DNA from: Dromiciops gliroides
Taxonomy: Eukaryota; Chordata; Mammalia; Microbiotheria; Microbiotheriidae
DNA: 64,000 bases
Reading direction: 5' to 3'
NCBI RefSeq assembly: GCF_019393635.1
Contig: NC_057862.1
Span: forward strand, 153,854,562-153,918,561
Shown here: positions 10,620 to 22,599 of the stretch, in pieces
How the letters are laid out: the number at the start of each line of letters is the position of its first letter
How positions within the stretch are numbered: position 1 is the stretch's first letter
The notes under the pieces: model-generated
The model's database searches: none
The model's input: the letters and a program-made list of their open reading frames with translations, nothing else
What the model was told of the DNA's origin: nothing
Program-made: the position numbers and the translations under genes

Positions 10620-11330
10620 ACATTGTCCTGACACTAGGGTACAGAGAAGGTAAATTGCTACAAGTTCAGTGTGGATCAACCCAGAGTCAAAAATAGAGAT
10701 CCATTTAAGAGGACTGAGAAAGACGTGTTCCCACAGCCATCTGAGCAGATCCTTTGTGAGGAAAGCAGGGCTGTGGGACATGGGTGTTAAGCAGCAGCAG
10801 GTTTCAATGGGTTTGGGGCTCTTGATGTCTCAGAGGCAGGAAGGAGCTGTTAAAACATCAGCTGAGATAGCAGGGAATCAAAGGGGCAGAGGGCAGCAAA
10901 GTAAAGAAGTACAGTAGCATGGAGAGAACCCGTGATCCCCGAAGGGAAGAGAGGACAACAGTAGCTGAGTTGAAGAGAACTGAAGGGAGGAGAATTTCTG
11001 GTGAAAGAACAAGGAGAGGCAGAGAAACAAAGTGACTCACCATCCCATTGGCTGAAGTGAGAACTCCCTGAGGGCAAAGGTGATCCCAGGGAAGGGTCTG
11101 TTTTTGACTCTATGAGCTGAGATTCAAATTCTTTCTGTAATTTTTGTAGTGTAAATAAAGCAGCTCTATATTTAGAAGCCTTGTGAAACTTAGTGCTTAC
11201 TAGGAAAGCTGGTGATTACCCTTGGGAGAGAGATTGCCCCTGAGTTGGGGCAAAGAGGCAGATGAGTGAGAATTGCATTCCCAAAGCCCACCTATGACCC
11301 TCATGTCGACTCAAGGGTTGTACAGGAAAG
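10620..11330 (+). mobile_element. Possible LTR element
   Basis: The purine-rich stretch has a polyadenylation signal (aataaa near 11,153). A U5-like segment follows (cttgtgaaacttagtgctta, then gagagagattgcccctgagt). This layout suggests an LTR. I could not place exact TG...CA ends, so bounds and class are uncertain. Confidence 0.3.
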
Positions 11331-11689
11331 ATATACATAATTCTCTATTACCTGGAATAGTCTTAACCAGAACCCCCACTCACCAACCACACTGAATAAG
11401 AGAATTTACAAATTTTAGGCAATACTTTTATCTTTCATATAACTATTCCTTTTTCTAATTCAGAAATTCTCCAAGCTTGGTGATCTCCATTTCTCATCTC
11501 ATAAATGACTCTTTAGTGATATGACTGGGTATTTGTACAATGCTGGCTATGATTTGTAGCTTTAACATCGAAACCAAAGAAGTAAAAACTCCTGGGATGA
11601 CTGGCTATAATGCAATACTTGGGAGCTTTTATTTCAGGGAACAAATCATATCCTAGGCATTACTAAGAAACACTTTTAGGACTTTGGGC

Positions 11690-13115
11690 TGTAAGTAATT
11701 GATCTTTGACTCCTTCCCCCATTAGTAATTTTTGTTTGTGCCTTTTTATATCAAAGTCATTTACAATATGTTCCTTCTTCCCACTGAACCCACATATGTG
11801 ACAAAAATCTAATAAAACCCAAACAACAAAGTAAATGGTACTGAAAATACATGCATTATTCCACACCCATCATTGCCCAACTCTCCACCGTGAATATGGA
11901 TGTATGCTTCTTCCCCTTTTCTCTGAGACCAGTATTGGTCATTTCAATATATTTGATTTCAGTCGTGATATGGTGGGAAATGGGGTATGGGTTGGGGTAG
12001 GAGTTGGGGTTCTTAGGAATTCCTCTTTAAAGAATTACACCCTCTTGCGCACAAAACGTAGTTAGAATAAGGTGATAGTTTATTTAGGAGCAAGAGAAGG
12101 GAAGGGTGGGGGGAGGGAAACCATGAAAGAAATCCTTAGACTTTTCATGGGGAGATTTGGCACAAAGCACATGGCTCAGAGGTACCAAATCTCTCGGAAC
12201 AGGAGACTGGAAGGTACTTTTATAGAGGACTGATGGGGGTGGACCATCTGCCCGAGAAAAGTTCCTTTAGTGAGAGAGTACCATCCCCCACTGGTGGTAG
12301 CTGGGGGAATTGGGTGAGGGGTGGCTATGGATCCCTCTTCAGAACACAAAGGCCAAAGCCACACCCAAATTTATCTCCCCAGAGTAAGGGAGACCAGAAT
12401 GAAGGGTAGGAATCCGAAGCTAGCTCAGTCCGGTTTGGTTCAGCTTATCTCTCTAGGTGTTATCTGTCCTCTGGTTTAGTTTCTCAAGGGGAAGATTCCT
12501 TGGTGTGCCCCAGAGAACTTCTGGGGTGCTCTGCACCCCATGACAGTCGCATTTTAAAATGATTTGTGTCTACATTATTGTAGTTACTCTACATATTTTT
12601 CTCTTTGTTCTACTTTCCTTGCTCTGTAGCATTTAACATAATTCTTCCCAAGTTTCTCTGAATTCCTCATGTTCAGCATGTCTTATAGCTTAAAAATATT
12701 CTATATTCTAATATTCTTCACATACCACAATTTTTTCTACTGCTCCTTAAGTGATAGGCACTCAATCGGTTTTCAGTTTTTTGCTACCACAAAAAGCACT
12801 GCTATATATTTAGTTATGCATGGGACTTTTATTTATGTCATTAAACAGCTTGGCATATATGCCCATTTCTGGGATGACTTAGTCAAAGGATATAAATAAT
12901 CAATTAATTTTTTAACATAATTCTAAATGGCATTCCAAAAAAGTTGGTCCAATTCTCAAATCCACAGTAAATTACTAGTGTGCTTATTTCCTCGAATTAC
13001 CTCTAGCATCAACTTTTGATGTCCCTTTTGTCTCTGTCAATTTAATAAGAATGAAGGAAAATTTCAGGGTTGTCTTCATTTGTATTTTTCATATTAATGA
13101 TTTAGAGGAATTTTG
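11690..13115 (-). mobile_element. L1 3' end, split by a solo LTR
   Basis: The left arm (11690-11965) has the L1 3' UTR phrase atacatgcattattccacac. The right arm (12550-13115) has aagtttctctgaattcctca, acataccacaatttttt and ttgctaccacaaaaagcact, which is reversed late ORF2. The two arms are joined in order once the LTR is set aside. Confidence 0.65.
11966..12545 (-). mobile_element. Solo LTR of an endogenous retrovirus (ERV1-like)
   Basis: The element is bounded by TG (11966) and CA (12545) and flanked by an exact 4-bp duplication, GTCG at 11962-11965 and 12546-12549. On the minus strand it shows a TATA box (ctataaaag, near 12,217-12,225) and AATAAA (12,079-12,084) about 140 bases on. This is the expected U3-R-U5 order. 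No gag, pol or env lies beside it, so it is a solo LTR from recombination. A 4-bp duplication is usual for gammaretrovirus-like elements. Confidence 0.82.
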
Positions 13116-13240
13116 GCAAGAAGGGCCGACTCCTTATCACAGACTGGGAGAAAGCATAAGAAAGGAGGAGGGTGTGAAGGGGTTTTGAAGTAAAAAGAAG
13201 AGAAGAAGGAACTCACCATAAAAGGTCTCCATTATCTCAA

Positions 13241-13384
13241 ATTTTTTTTGGGGGGGGGTAATGAGGGTTAAGTGACTTGACCAGGATCACACAGCTGGTA
13301 AGTGTCAAGTGTCTGAGGCTGGATTTGAACTCAGGTCCTTTTGAATTCAGGGCCAGTGTTCTGCATACTGCACCACCTAGCTGC
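13241..13384 (-). mobile_element. A-tailed tRNA-head SINE
   Basis: The perfect duplication ctccattatctcaa lies at 13227-13240 and 13385-13398. The plus strand begins with T8 and G9 and ends at caccacctagctgc. Confidence 0.92.
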
Positions 13385-13784
13385 CTCCATTATCTCAATT
13401 TTTAAAAAGGCAAAGTTGTCAACTGAGAGAGTCAAGGGAGGGGAGTATGGCTTGAAGAGAGAACTATTTGCTATAGCTTCTATGGAGATTGAGATAACCA
13501 ACTTGGTGGGAGAGGAAGGACAGATATTTACATTTTTCATGTAACTACTTAAAAATGGGACTGTTTGCTATGTCTTTTGGCCTATCAGCACCATGAAAAA
13601 GTTACTGAGACACTAAGGGACCAGTGAACTGAGAATATTTGCGAACTTCTGGCTTAGTATAAGGGAAGGTGTTGGGGAAGAGACTAATAGAATGAACCAG
13701 ATGTGAATGCCTTGTGAAAGAAGGATAATAATCTAGGGACAAGTATACAACAGCTACCAGGAGCTAATTTGGAAAGAGTGAAAA

Positions 13785-14345
13785 ATTCATTCTGTAATAC
13801 TTCATAGAAGTTTTTCCATGTTTCTCTGGATTCTTCACATTTGTCATTCTTTACAATGCAATAATGTTCCATAATAGTCATATGCCATAGTTTGCTCAGT
13901 CATTCCTTAATCATTGGGTGCATGTTGAATTTCCAGTTTTTTCTTATTGCAAATAGTGTTACTATGGATATTTTTGTACATATGGGTCTTTTCTTGATGT
14001 GGTATAAACCTCCTTGTGGTATATAAACCCTGTTTGAGATCTCTGGGTCAAAAGGTATAAACAATTTTATACCTTTTTTTACATAATTACAAATTGTTTG
14101 CCAAAGCAACTTGTCAAATTATCAGTACCACCAACAGAGAATTAGTGTGATTGTCTTTCTACAGCTCCTTTTATATTGAATTTTCCTATCTTTTCCCATC
14201 TTTGATAAATTGATGGGGATGGGATGCTATGTCAGATTTGTTTAAATTTTCATTTCTCTGATTATTAGCGACTTTGAGCAATTTGCTGGGTAGTCCATAA
14301 TTGTAAGGTCTTTTGAAAACTGTTCATATGTTTTGACCACATGTC
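13785..14345 (-). mobile_element. L1 ORF2 C-terminal and 3' fragment
   Basis: Minus-strand translations include stretches like MEHYCIVKNDKCEESRETWK and IKLFIPFDPEISN. These correspond to MEYYCAVRNDEQEEFRETWR and IKLYIPFDPAIPL in the window's full-length L1. Several frame breaks show it is dead. Confidence 0.75.
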
Positions 14346-14524
14346 TATGGAATAAAGCCCTTAGTTTTATGGGCATATCAATCATTTTGATTGCTTTTCT
14401 TGCCTAAAGTAGGCAGTCATTGAGAACAGGATACTACCTGATGATTCTCAGTGCTCTCAGATGCTTGATAATTAGTGTTTGGTTTGAATCAGAGAAATTG
14501 AAGCCAAAACCTTTAGCCAAAATA

Positions 14525-14765
14525 GTATAATGGAGTAGCAAAATGAGCTGGTCTAAGAGACATGCGTTCAAATCATAGCCCTAGTACTTATCAGCTGGGT
14601 GACCAGGAGACAGTCATTTAATTTCTCTAAATCTCAGTTTTCTTATCTGTTAAATGGAGATAGTTATGTTTGTATTAGCTACTTTACAAAGTAGTTGCAA
14701 GGAAAATGTATTGTAGATTGTAAAAGTGCTCTAGAAATAGGAATCATTATAATTATTATTAAGAA
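14525..14765 (+). mobile_element. MIR-class SINE
   Basis: It reads ttcaaatcatagccctagta, agttttcttatctgttaaatgg, then a tttgtattagctactttac-like 3' part. It is diverged. Confidence 0.6.
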
Positions 14766-15014
14766 ACAGCAAGAAATTATCCTTTTGTGGAAAATTCCTG
14801 ATGACCTATTTAAAGATGTTGTTGATCTGTTTAGGAAAAGAGGAAAATGCAGTAAATAACAAATAAGACTAATAATTCTCATCAGATGAATTTAAATTAA
14901 TTCCCCTCAATCACAGTTTTCTCAAAAATAGGATCAAAAATAAGTGAGGTTTTAAGGGAAGGGTGAATAATTACCCCAAGCTTTGGGCTTGGGAGATTGG
15001 ATCCAGAATTTCAT

Positions 15015-15257
15015 TAGGGAAAGGGTTCTTAATCTGAGATTCCCCATAGACCCCATCCATTTCAAAGGGACCATGAACTTGAAAAGGGGAATAATTTTTA
15101 TTTTATTTTCAACAATCTCTTATTGAAATGTAGCATTTCGTTCCATTTTGAATGTAGTCATCAAATATTATTCTGAGAAGGGGTCCATAAGCTTCACGAG
15201 ACTGCCCAAAGGGTCCATGACATAAAAAAAAAATAAAAACATTTAAGAACCCCTGCA
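15015..15257. mobile_element. hAT-like DNA transposon remnant
   Basis: Ends are inverted: aaagggttcttaa on the left and ttaagaacccctgcag on the right. Just inside the ends lie accccatccatttcaaag-type and ggggtccataagcttcac text. This looks like a short non-autonomous hAT element. The related copy at 38,967-39,660 supports a repeat family. Confidence 0.5.
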
Positions 15258-16470
15258 GTAGGTCTTTGGTCTGGTATAATTGCAGTGACTCAGGGTCACA
15301 GTCCTCGGGAGGCTGTGAAAGGAGTGGCTCCATCACCTGATGTTAAAAGAGACCTTAGGCTCATAGTCATATTAACACCTCCTCCCCTTTCCCCATCTCC
15401 AAGGCAACAAGGACTGGAGCTTGCTGCCTGGCAACTGTGACCCCTCCTCCCTATTATACTCCTTTTCTACTCAAACCCTCCACTCTCTCCTCCACCTCTG
15501 TCCCACGGTGCTCTTTGAGGACTTATTGTCCCCTTCAAGGCTGCTCTTTGCTAATTTCACCTGTATCTAAATGCAGAGAGGCATGGGAGGGGTTGTATCT
15601 GGAGAAGAGGAATGCAGATACAATGAGATTGTCCCTAGCTGGGGATCCATACTCTCTAGGGATGACTCTAGGAGAGAAAGCCCAGAAAGGAATCTCTTAG
15701 TTCCTCTATGAGACTCTTGCCTACAGTGAAATGGCCCACCTATGAGGAAACTGTAATATGACATGTAACTCTGGGCCTAGGACTTTATGGGCTATTCCCA
15801 ATAAGAAACTAATCCCTGGGAGTGAAAGTGATACCTATATGAGATTCTCTGACCTCACCAAAAGCATTGAAAATCAGACACCTCTACAGTCCCTCCACCC
15901 TAACTCTCCATCATCCAACACATCCCTTCTGAATAGGTATCCTTTTTCTTCTCCAGGGGACTTGTTCAGAGAAGAGATACTCTCGTGATAGCTGCTTTGC
16001 AAATATCTAGATGAGGGAGGAAAAATTGCATGAGGAATAATTTAGACAAAACAATGTGGATCACCATGGAAACAATCTTGAGAAGACACCAGGGAAAAGA
16101 AATCCTTGTTAACATTGTTCATGTTTTGCAGAAGTATCCAATCGCCAAATTCAATTTCGGACTTTTCAATCACATCCCCTTGAAAATTCTAGAGTTAATA
16201 TAGCCATGGGGCACAACAGTTTACAATAAGCAAGTCTCTTTACCCATCTAATAATCTTTAATTAAGATAATGCTTTAATTTATGCAATTTGCTGTTTTCC
16301 CCTTTCCCTCAGTTTGAAATCAGTGAAAGGTCAAGCTACCATTAGCAGTGGGAGTTTACTGAACTATTATTATAGGAGTATTTTAAGCTGACTGGGGAAA
16401 CAAAGAAATAAACAAATATTTAACTGAAACATGCAATAAGGAAAACACAACTTACTCTTTTTTACCTTAT
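15258..16470. other. No recognised gene or repeat
   Basis: Unique-looking sequence with frames of 76-87 codons at 15437-15700 and 15758-15988. They lack splice context and known motifs, so I do not call them. Confidence 0.4.
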
Positions 16471-16474
16471 AGAA

Positions 16475-16572
16475 ACTTTCTGGGCCTCAGTTTCCTCATA
16501 TGTGAAATGTGTGAGTTGGTCTAGAAGCCTGCAGAGAGGGTCTCTTCTGCAGCTGACACTATGATTCTATCA
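16475..16572 (+). mobile_element. MIR-class 3' fragment
   Basis: The phrase gggcctcagtttcctcatat, followed by ttggtctagaagcctgcag, marks a MIR 3' part. Confidence 0.55.
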
Positions 16573-16574
16573 AA

Positions 16575-16579
<5 letters not shown>

Positions 16580-16624
<45 letters not shown>
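16580..16624 (+). repeat. (GA)n microsatellite
   Basis: Roughly 22 uninterrupted GA units directly after the MIR 3' end, then a G-rich stretch. Confidence 0.95.
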
Positions 16625-16626
<2 letters not shown>

Positions 16627-17285
16627 GGGGAGGGGGGGAGAAAATTAATCAGCTTTACTAACAATACAGTTTAATGCTTGATGAGCTCTTTGGTGCTACC
16701 TTGATTTTTTTATATAACGTATAGATTGGAATCTTCCCTAAGCAACACAGGGAGCCCAATTTTCTCAACACTCTTTTCGATTTGTCCCTGTATAGGTCAT
16801 TTGTTAACTACATGTCTTGTCACCTAAGCCCAAAGACAGGTATGCTGTACAGTAAGCTGATCCTAAGTACATATTCAGGGAACAATAAATCATAGGAGGC
16901 ATTAACACATGGTGCCCCTCCCAATAATTTCTGGGGGACAGTTCCCTGCTTCCTTGTTTCTCCTTTATACTGCTTTCTCCCCTCTTCCCCAACACACATA
17001 AATACTTTCAATGGGCTTGAAGGACTGGGAGCCAGATCTCAGGAGCTCTGCCCACCCCTTTTTTAATCACTTTCCTCTCCAACCCATAATGCCACATTGA
17101 GAAAATTTTGTTTGAACAGAGGACAAAGCAAATGACTTTTCTGCCAGCCCGTTTTGATGATGAGGGAAAGTAAAGAAGGAAAAAGGAAAACTGCTTCTGA
17201 AGTAGGATATCACAGGATGGAGGCAAAGAATGCAGAGAAAGGAGACCAGGGACTCCAAAGGTACCATTTATACCTCTATGAATGA
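16625..17285. other. No recognised gene or repeat
   Basis: Contains minus-strand frames (up to 101 codons at 17008-17313) without motif or splice support. Confidence 0.4.
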
Positions 17286-17289
17286 ATAT

Positions 17290-17460
17290 GAAATCTGGAA
17301 GGGACCTCATCATTTAGTTTAACTATCTCATTTTATAGAAAAGGGGAAAGGAGGCACAGAGAGATTAAGCAATTTTCTTCTCAAAAGCAAGATAATAGTA
17401 GATCCAGAGCTAGAACCTAAGTCTCTTTGCTGCTAGGCCTGTGTTTTCTCCTTTTGTCAA
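17290..17460 (-). mobile_element. MIR-class SINE
   Basis: The plus strand reads tctggaagggacctcatcat, ctcattttatagaaaaggg and aggcacagagagattaagc, a reversed MIR-type order. Confidence 0.6.
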
Positions 17461-18124
17461 ATGCCTAGGGAGACATGGGTGTTCTGTGATGCACATTAGC
17501 AAGGAAATAATGGCATTTTGGAATTGCATGGGTAAGGTAGCATCACCAGGAGAATATTAGCATTTTTAAATGGCCTTTTAAGGCAGAACAAAGCTTGGGA
17601 TCACTGAAAACTATCTACTTACTAATTGTGCTCAAAATCTCTTAGAGACAAGTCTTTGAGATATCGTGAAACTCATTCCTGTATCTTTTTTTAAATGATA
17701 TGATTTCAGGAATTGATTTCTTCTGCATGTTTTTGGTCAGATCCAACCACTTTCTCCAACCTCATCTTTTTAATTGCCATTTCCACTTCCTCAACACATC
17801 AGCCAGGGGTGGAGGAATCCCATTACCATGGTTCTACCACCATCAATGATGAAGATAGATCATTATGGAAACAGTGACATATCTCCATCCTTTCATGTTT
17901 ATTTGTTGCCTCTGTACCAAATATAAAATTCAAAGAAAAAGGAACACAGGGAAGTGGGCTAGAGGGTGATAAGAAGTAAGAAGTTTGGAAACCATTTATA
18001 AACAATTTTAGTTTTTAGCATTTTAAATGTAAGAATCTTGCCCAGTGAAATACTATCAGAAGTACTGGAGCACATTAACCTTAATAGCTTTGCTACATGA
18101 AACCAGAAGGTAGAAGAAAATTGT
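17461..18124. other. No recognised gene or repeat
   Basis: AT-rich unique-looking sequence. Confidence 0.4.
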
Positions 18125-18412
18125 AAGTATTCAATTCAATTCAATCTAATAAATATTTATTAAGCACATACTTTGTACCAGACACAGTGCTAAGTGGTAA
18201 GGATACAAAAAGAGACAAAAGACAGTTCCTTTTCTCAAGGAGCTTATAATCTAATGGGGCAGACAATATGCAAACAAATATAAACAAAGCAAGCTATATA
18301 AAGGACAAATGGGAAATAATTACCAAAGGGAAGGCACTGGAATTAAGAGGAGTTGGGGAAGGTTTCTTGTATGAGGTAGGAAGTCAAGGAGATCAGAAGT
18401 TGGAGTGGAAGA
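18125..18412 (-). mobile_element. L2 LINE 3' end
   Basis: The plus strand has aatatttattaagcacatac, cagacacagtgctaagtggt, caaggagcttataatctaat and gaaggtttcttgtatgaggt, which is the reversed L2 3' region. Confidence 0.7.
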
Positions 18413-18570
18413 AGGAGAGCACTCCAGGCTTTGAAGTCAGAGGACCAGTTTTCAAATTCTATGCCCTTGTCTACTTTTGGGGCTGCAGTTTCCTCATGTG
18501 TAAAATGAGGGAAGGGGTAGACAAAGTGAACTCTAAGGTCCCTTCCAGCTCTAAATATATGAAAATGTAA
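18413..18570 (+). mobile_element. MIR-class SINE
   Basis: Reads ctttgaagtcagaggaccag, gcagtttcctcatgtgtaaa, then aaggtcccttccagctctaa. Confidence 0.7.
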
Positions 18571-18850
18571 CCTCCTTAAAGGCATAGGTTGTTGTGTTTT
18601 TGTCTTTCGAACCCTAGCACCTAGTATAGTACTTTACAAGTGTGCTTAATAAACGTTTAATTTTTTAAAAATTTAATTTAATTTTTTTATTTTTGTGGGG
18701 AAATGAGGGTTAAGTGACTTGTCCAAGGTCACACAGCTAGTAAGTGTCAAGTGTCTGAGACCAAATTTGAACTCAGGTCCTCCTGACTCCAGGGCTGGGG
18801 CTTTATCTACTGCACCACCCAGCTGCCCCAATAAATGTTTGTTTAATTGA
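18571..18850 (+). mobile_element. L2 LINE 3' end, split by a SINE
   Basis: It reads acctccttaaaggcataggt, cctagcacctagtatagtac and tgcttaataaacgttt. The end (aataaatgtttgtttaat) resumes after the SINE at 18662-18828. Confidence 0.6.
18662..18828 (-). mobile_element. A-tailed tRNA-head SINE inside an L2
   Basis: Flanks are aataaacgttta and aataaatgttt, a duplication that has diverged slightly. The body ends ctgcaccacccagctgcccc. Confidence 0.88.
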
Positions 18851-19379
18851 AAAAAGCTGGCAGTCACTCCATTGAAGAAAAAACCTTGACGAAATACTGT
18901 TTTTTACCCCAAATATTAATTAGAATATTACTTTCACATAACTATAAAAAACGTGATCAGAAGAAAAAGGGAGAAGTAGAAAAGAAAAGGGCAGTATAGG
19001 GAATAATTACTTCATTGGACTTAGACTCAATAGCTGAAGTAATGTCACATTTGACCCCATGTATTTGTCACTAGTTGGTGATTAGTGTACATACAAGGCT
19101 ACAGAATCATCAATTAGATCTTCCTGTGAGACTTTCCTTCAAGCTTAGAGCAAAATGTTGCCTACCTCCTCATGAATGCTAACCTTTCCATCTGTACTCA
19201 ATCTCATTCCCATTCATTTCTCTACCATCTCTTCTGGGACCTTGCTTCATTAATTATCCCTTATCCTAGAGCTTTTTATAAAATAATATTGTATTGCCAT
19301 ATTTTGTTTATACATTACCTACATTTAAGAATGCATGCTTCCCCATTCCCCCTCTTAGAGAGTCATGCCATACAAAAAC
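18851..19379. other. No recognised gene or repeat
   Basis: Unique-looking sequence. A 73-codon frame at 19172-19393 runs into L1 sequence and is not a gene. Confidence 0.4.
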
Positions 19380-19920
19380 AAACAAATAAATAAATCAGGA
19401 AAACTAACCAATACAAGTCTGACATCATCCACCATGTTTCACATCCATAGTTTCTTGTCTCTGCAAAGAAGAAAAGAATATGTCTTTTCATATCTCTTCT
19501 TGGGGTCAGCCTTGTTCATTATCATTTCAGATTAACTTTCCATTATTTTGTTCTTTCTGTTTATATTCTTATAAGCATTGTATAAATTGTTTCCCCACTT
19601 CTGCTTATTTCACTTTACACTGGTTCATATAAATCTTCTCATACTTCTCTCCCTCAAGTAGTATGGATATTTTAGTAATTTTCTTTGCATAATTTCAAAA
19701 TCTTTTCCAGAATGGTTGGACCACATCATAGTTCTACCAAGAATGCATTATCATGCCATTGTTGAATTGAGAAAATTCAATGCAGCACCTCCAGTTTTCA
19801 CTATTGGCATCTTTTGTCAACTTTGCTAATTTGCTGGGTGTGACTTGAATGCTCAGAGTTGTTTTCATTTACATTTCTCTTATTATTAGTGATTCAGAGC
19901 ATTTTTTCATATGGCTGTGA
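19380..19920 (-). mobile_element. L1 3' end (old)
   Basis: It contains tagtttcttgtctctgcaaa, tttcttttccagaatggttgg-like sequence and tcatttacatttctcttatt. All match the reversed end of L1 ORF2 and its 3' UTR. Confidence 0.6.
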
Positions 19921-19989
19921 ATCTAATGGGGAATGTCCTTATACTTCCTCCTGTGTCTTAAATCTATTCCTTTCCACTGATTGATTCCC

Positions 19990-20300
19990 CAGGCTTGAAA
20001 TCAATCCCATTCCTCTGTGTTCTCCCTCCAAATCTCACCTCCAGTGCCATTCTTTTCACTAAATCTTTTTTGAATCCCCATGGGAAAGTGATCACTCTTT
20101 CTGTTTCCAGATTTTCCATTTTATTCTTTTTGGACCTCTCCTTTGTATTTCTCTCATTGCCCCTTATATTGCATTTATTAGTGTACCTCTCTTCCCTCCC
20201 TATTAGACTGCAAGCATCTTGAAGCAGGGCCTATCACATCTATTTTTGTATTGTCTGTACTAAAATTAGTACTTGCACTAGTAGGCAGTTAATATTAATA
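19990..20300 (+). mobile_element. L2 LINE 3' region
   Basis: It runs from aatctcacctccagtgccat through cctattagactgcaagcatc to ttgaagcagggcctatcac, in L2 order. Confidence 0.6.
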
Positions 20301-21080
20301 TTTTAACTGAAATTTAAAACTTTTTTAGATGTTACATATGTTCCCTTTTGTCTTTTGGATGACTTAAGATTTCTTTATTTACTAAAGTCAATAGTAGTTC
20401 CTGGGTAGGTATTAAAGTCCACAAGAATGAAATCAGAACCAAGGTCAAAGAATCCTAATCATTCATGAGGTGGTGCCAATAAGAAAAGTCAGAGTGTAAA
20501 TGATGTCTCAGGGGAAATGCCAGAAAGAAAGCCTGTGTAAGTCTAAAGGTCATTAATGAAAGGCTTTGAGATGAGGGTGCTTATTCCAGGTGAATAAATG
20601 GGTTTAGTGTATTAGAATCTTCTAACCAGGCTTAAGGAGAGGAACAATGAGCTTGCACTGTGCTGCTAAGGGTGAGAAGGAGGAGGGGGTGGTGGTGGTT
20701 CAGGGCCTGCTTCAGATCTTGTACTCACTTTTATCTGTATTCCCAACACACTCTCCTTTCAGCATTGCCACCTGGGCTTTGGTGCCTGCAACAGTGACAG
20801 GCACATCAGCATAAAATGTTCAGGTTGGCTGCAGAATGAAAATAAAGTATTTCAGTAGAGCATACCATGGAAAGTTTCTGCTGTTTTCTGCTTTGCTTCT
20901 GCTAACCTTGGGGGCCTCTGCTTATCTGAGGCTCCTGGGCATGTCACCTGTGTATATCTATTGGGTAATCTGACTCTGGAGTTGAGGTTAGGACTTTTTA
21001 TTCTTTGGCTAAATTAACAAAGGTGGATGATGTTAGGGATGGTGTCAAGGTGGAGGATGATATTTAAGTCTGAATAATCT
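20301..21080. other. No recognised gene or repeat
   Basis: A polyadenylation-like aataaa (about 20,841) sits in unassigned sequence, possibly an unrecognised LTR. Confidence 0.35.
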
Positions 21081-21083
21081 GGT

Positions 21084-21890
21084 TTCTAATTTTTTTTCAG
21101 ATAGAGAACAGTACGGCAATATTGCTAACCAGAATAAAAAATGGATGCTAAAATATGACCAAAAGGCTACGAAACTGTGCATACCCTTTGGCCCAGCAAT
21201 ACCACTACTAGGTCTATACCCCAAAGAGATCATAAAAAAGGGGAAAAGATCCACATGTACAAAAACTTTCATAGCTGCTCTTTCTGTGGTAGCAAAGAAT
21301 TGGAAATTGAGGGGATGATCATCAATTGGGGAATAGCTAAACAAGTTGTGGTATATGAATGCAATGGAATACTATTGTGCTGTAAGAAATGAGAAGCAGA
21401 TGGATTTCAGAAAAACCTGGAAAGACTTGCATGAATTGACACTGAGTGGAATGAGCAGAACCAAGAGAACATTGTACACAGCATCAACAACATTAGACTT
21501 AACTCTTCTCAGCAATGCAATGATCTAAGACAATGCCAAATGGTTGAAAATGCTCTCTACATTCAGAAAAAGAACTATGGAGTCTGAATGTAGATTGAAG
21601 TATACTATTTTCACTTTTGGTTTTTTGCGTTTTTTGTTATTGTTATTGTTTATTCTTTCTCACATTTTTTCCTTTTGTTCTGATTCTTCTCTTACAACAT
21701 GACTTATGTGGAAATAAGTTTAACGTGATTGTAATGTATAACCTATATCAAATTGCTTACTATCCTCAGGAAGAGGGAGGGAAGGTAGGGTGGGAGAAAA
21801 ATTTGGAACTCAAAAAAAATATCTTTACATGTAATTGGAATTTTTTTTAATTACATTTAAAAAAATTTTTAAAATAAAATAAAATAATGG
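21084..21890 (+). mobile_element. 5'-truncated L1 (ORF2 end plus 3' UTR)
   Basis: The translation follows the C-terminus of the window's full-length L1: KLCIPFGPAIPLLGLYPKEI, then LWYMNAMEYYCAVRNEKQMD, then MSRTKRTLYTASTTLDLTLL. It is broken by an early stop after KLRG. The 3' UTR ends in an A/T-rich stretch with an AAAATAAAATAAAAT tail. It is older than the copy at 28,388. Confidence 0.88.
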
Positions 21891-21933
21891 ATATTAGCAG
21901 AATCTGTATCTATATATAGTATAAAGAATGGAA

Positions 21934-22088
21934 GAGGCAGCTAGGTGGCGCAGTGGATAGAGCACCGGCCCTGGAGTCAGGAGTACCTGAGTTCAAATCA
22001 GGCCTCAGACACTTAACACACACTTAGTAGCTGTATGACCCTGGGCAAGTCACTTAACCCCAATTGCCTCACTAAAAAAAAAAAAAAG
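21934..22088 (+). mobile_element. A-tailed tRNA-head SINE
   Basis: Intact head aggcagctaggtggcgcagt and body, with a poly(A) tail. A short 6-base cacaca-type change lies near 22,015. I could not confirm a target duplication. Confidence 0.9.
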
Positions 22089-22159
22089 GAGTTATCTTTT
22101 GTTAATGTTAGAGTTGACCTGTTTATTAGTTTGAGTTTTGATCTTTTTGAAGTATTGGA

Positions 22160-22366
22160 AACACATCTTGATACAATGGGGAAAGCCCTGAATCTCAAGT
22201 CAATCGATATGGGATTGAATATTGGCTCTGCAATTTAATACCTAAGTGACCTTGAGCAAATAGCTTCCCCCCCCCCAGCCCCGCCACTTCAATTTCCTCA
22301 CCTGTAAAATAAGAATGTTGGATTATAAGATTTCTAGGATCCTTTCTCATTTAGAAACCTATGATC
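22160..22366 (+). mobile_element. MIR-class SINE
   Basis: Reads gataatgggg-like head, cctcacctgtaaaataagaa, then ttctcatttagaaacctatg. It contains a C-rich insertion (about 22,268-22,285). Confidence 0.65.
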
Positions 22367-22527
22367 AGGGCATCTAGGTGGCACAGTGGATAGAGCACTG
22401 GCCCTGGAGTCAGGAGTACCTGAGTCCAAATCTGGCCTCAGACCCTTGACACTTACTAGCTGTGTGACCCTGGGCAAGTCACTTAACCTCAATTGCCTCA
22501 CAAAACAAAAACAAAAACAAAAAACCC
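22367..22527 (+). mobile_element. A-tailed tRNA-head SINE inserted in a MIR end
   Basis: The perfect duplication aaacctatgatc (22,355-22,366 and 22,528-22,539) lies in the 3' end of the preceding MIR copy. The tail is (CAAAAA)n. Confidence 0.92.
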
Positions 22528-22599
22528 AAACCTATGATCCTGTGAGTAGACTTGTTTGGTATTTCCTTTATTTTTCCTTGGTGGAGAAAGGAAACTAGC

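Noticed and set aside
10207..10623. 138-codon minus-strand frame
   Set aside because: No motif, no splice context; other frames overlap it.
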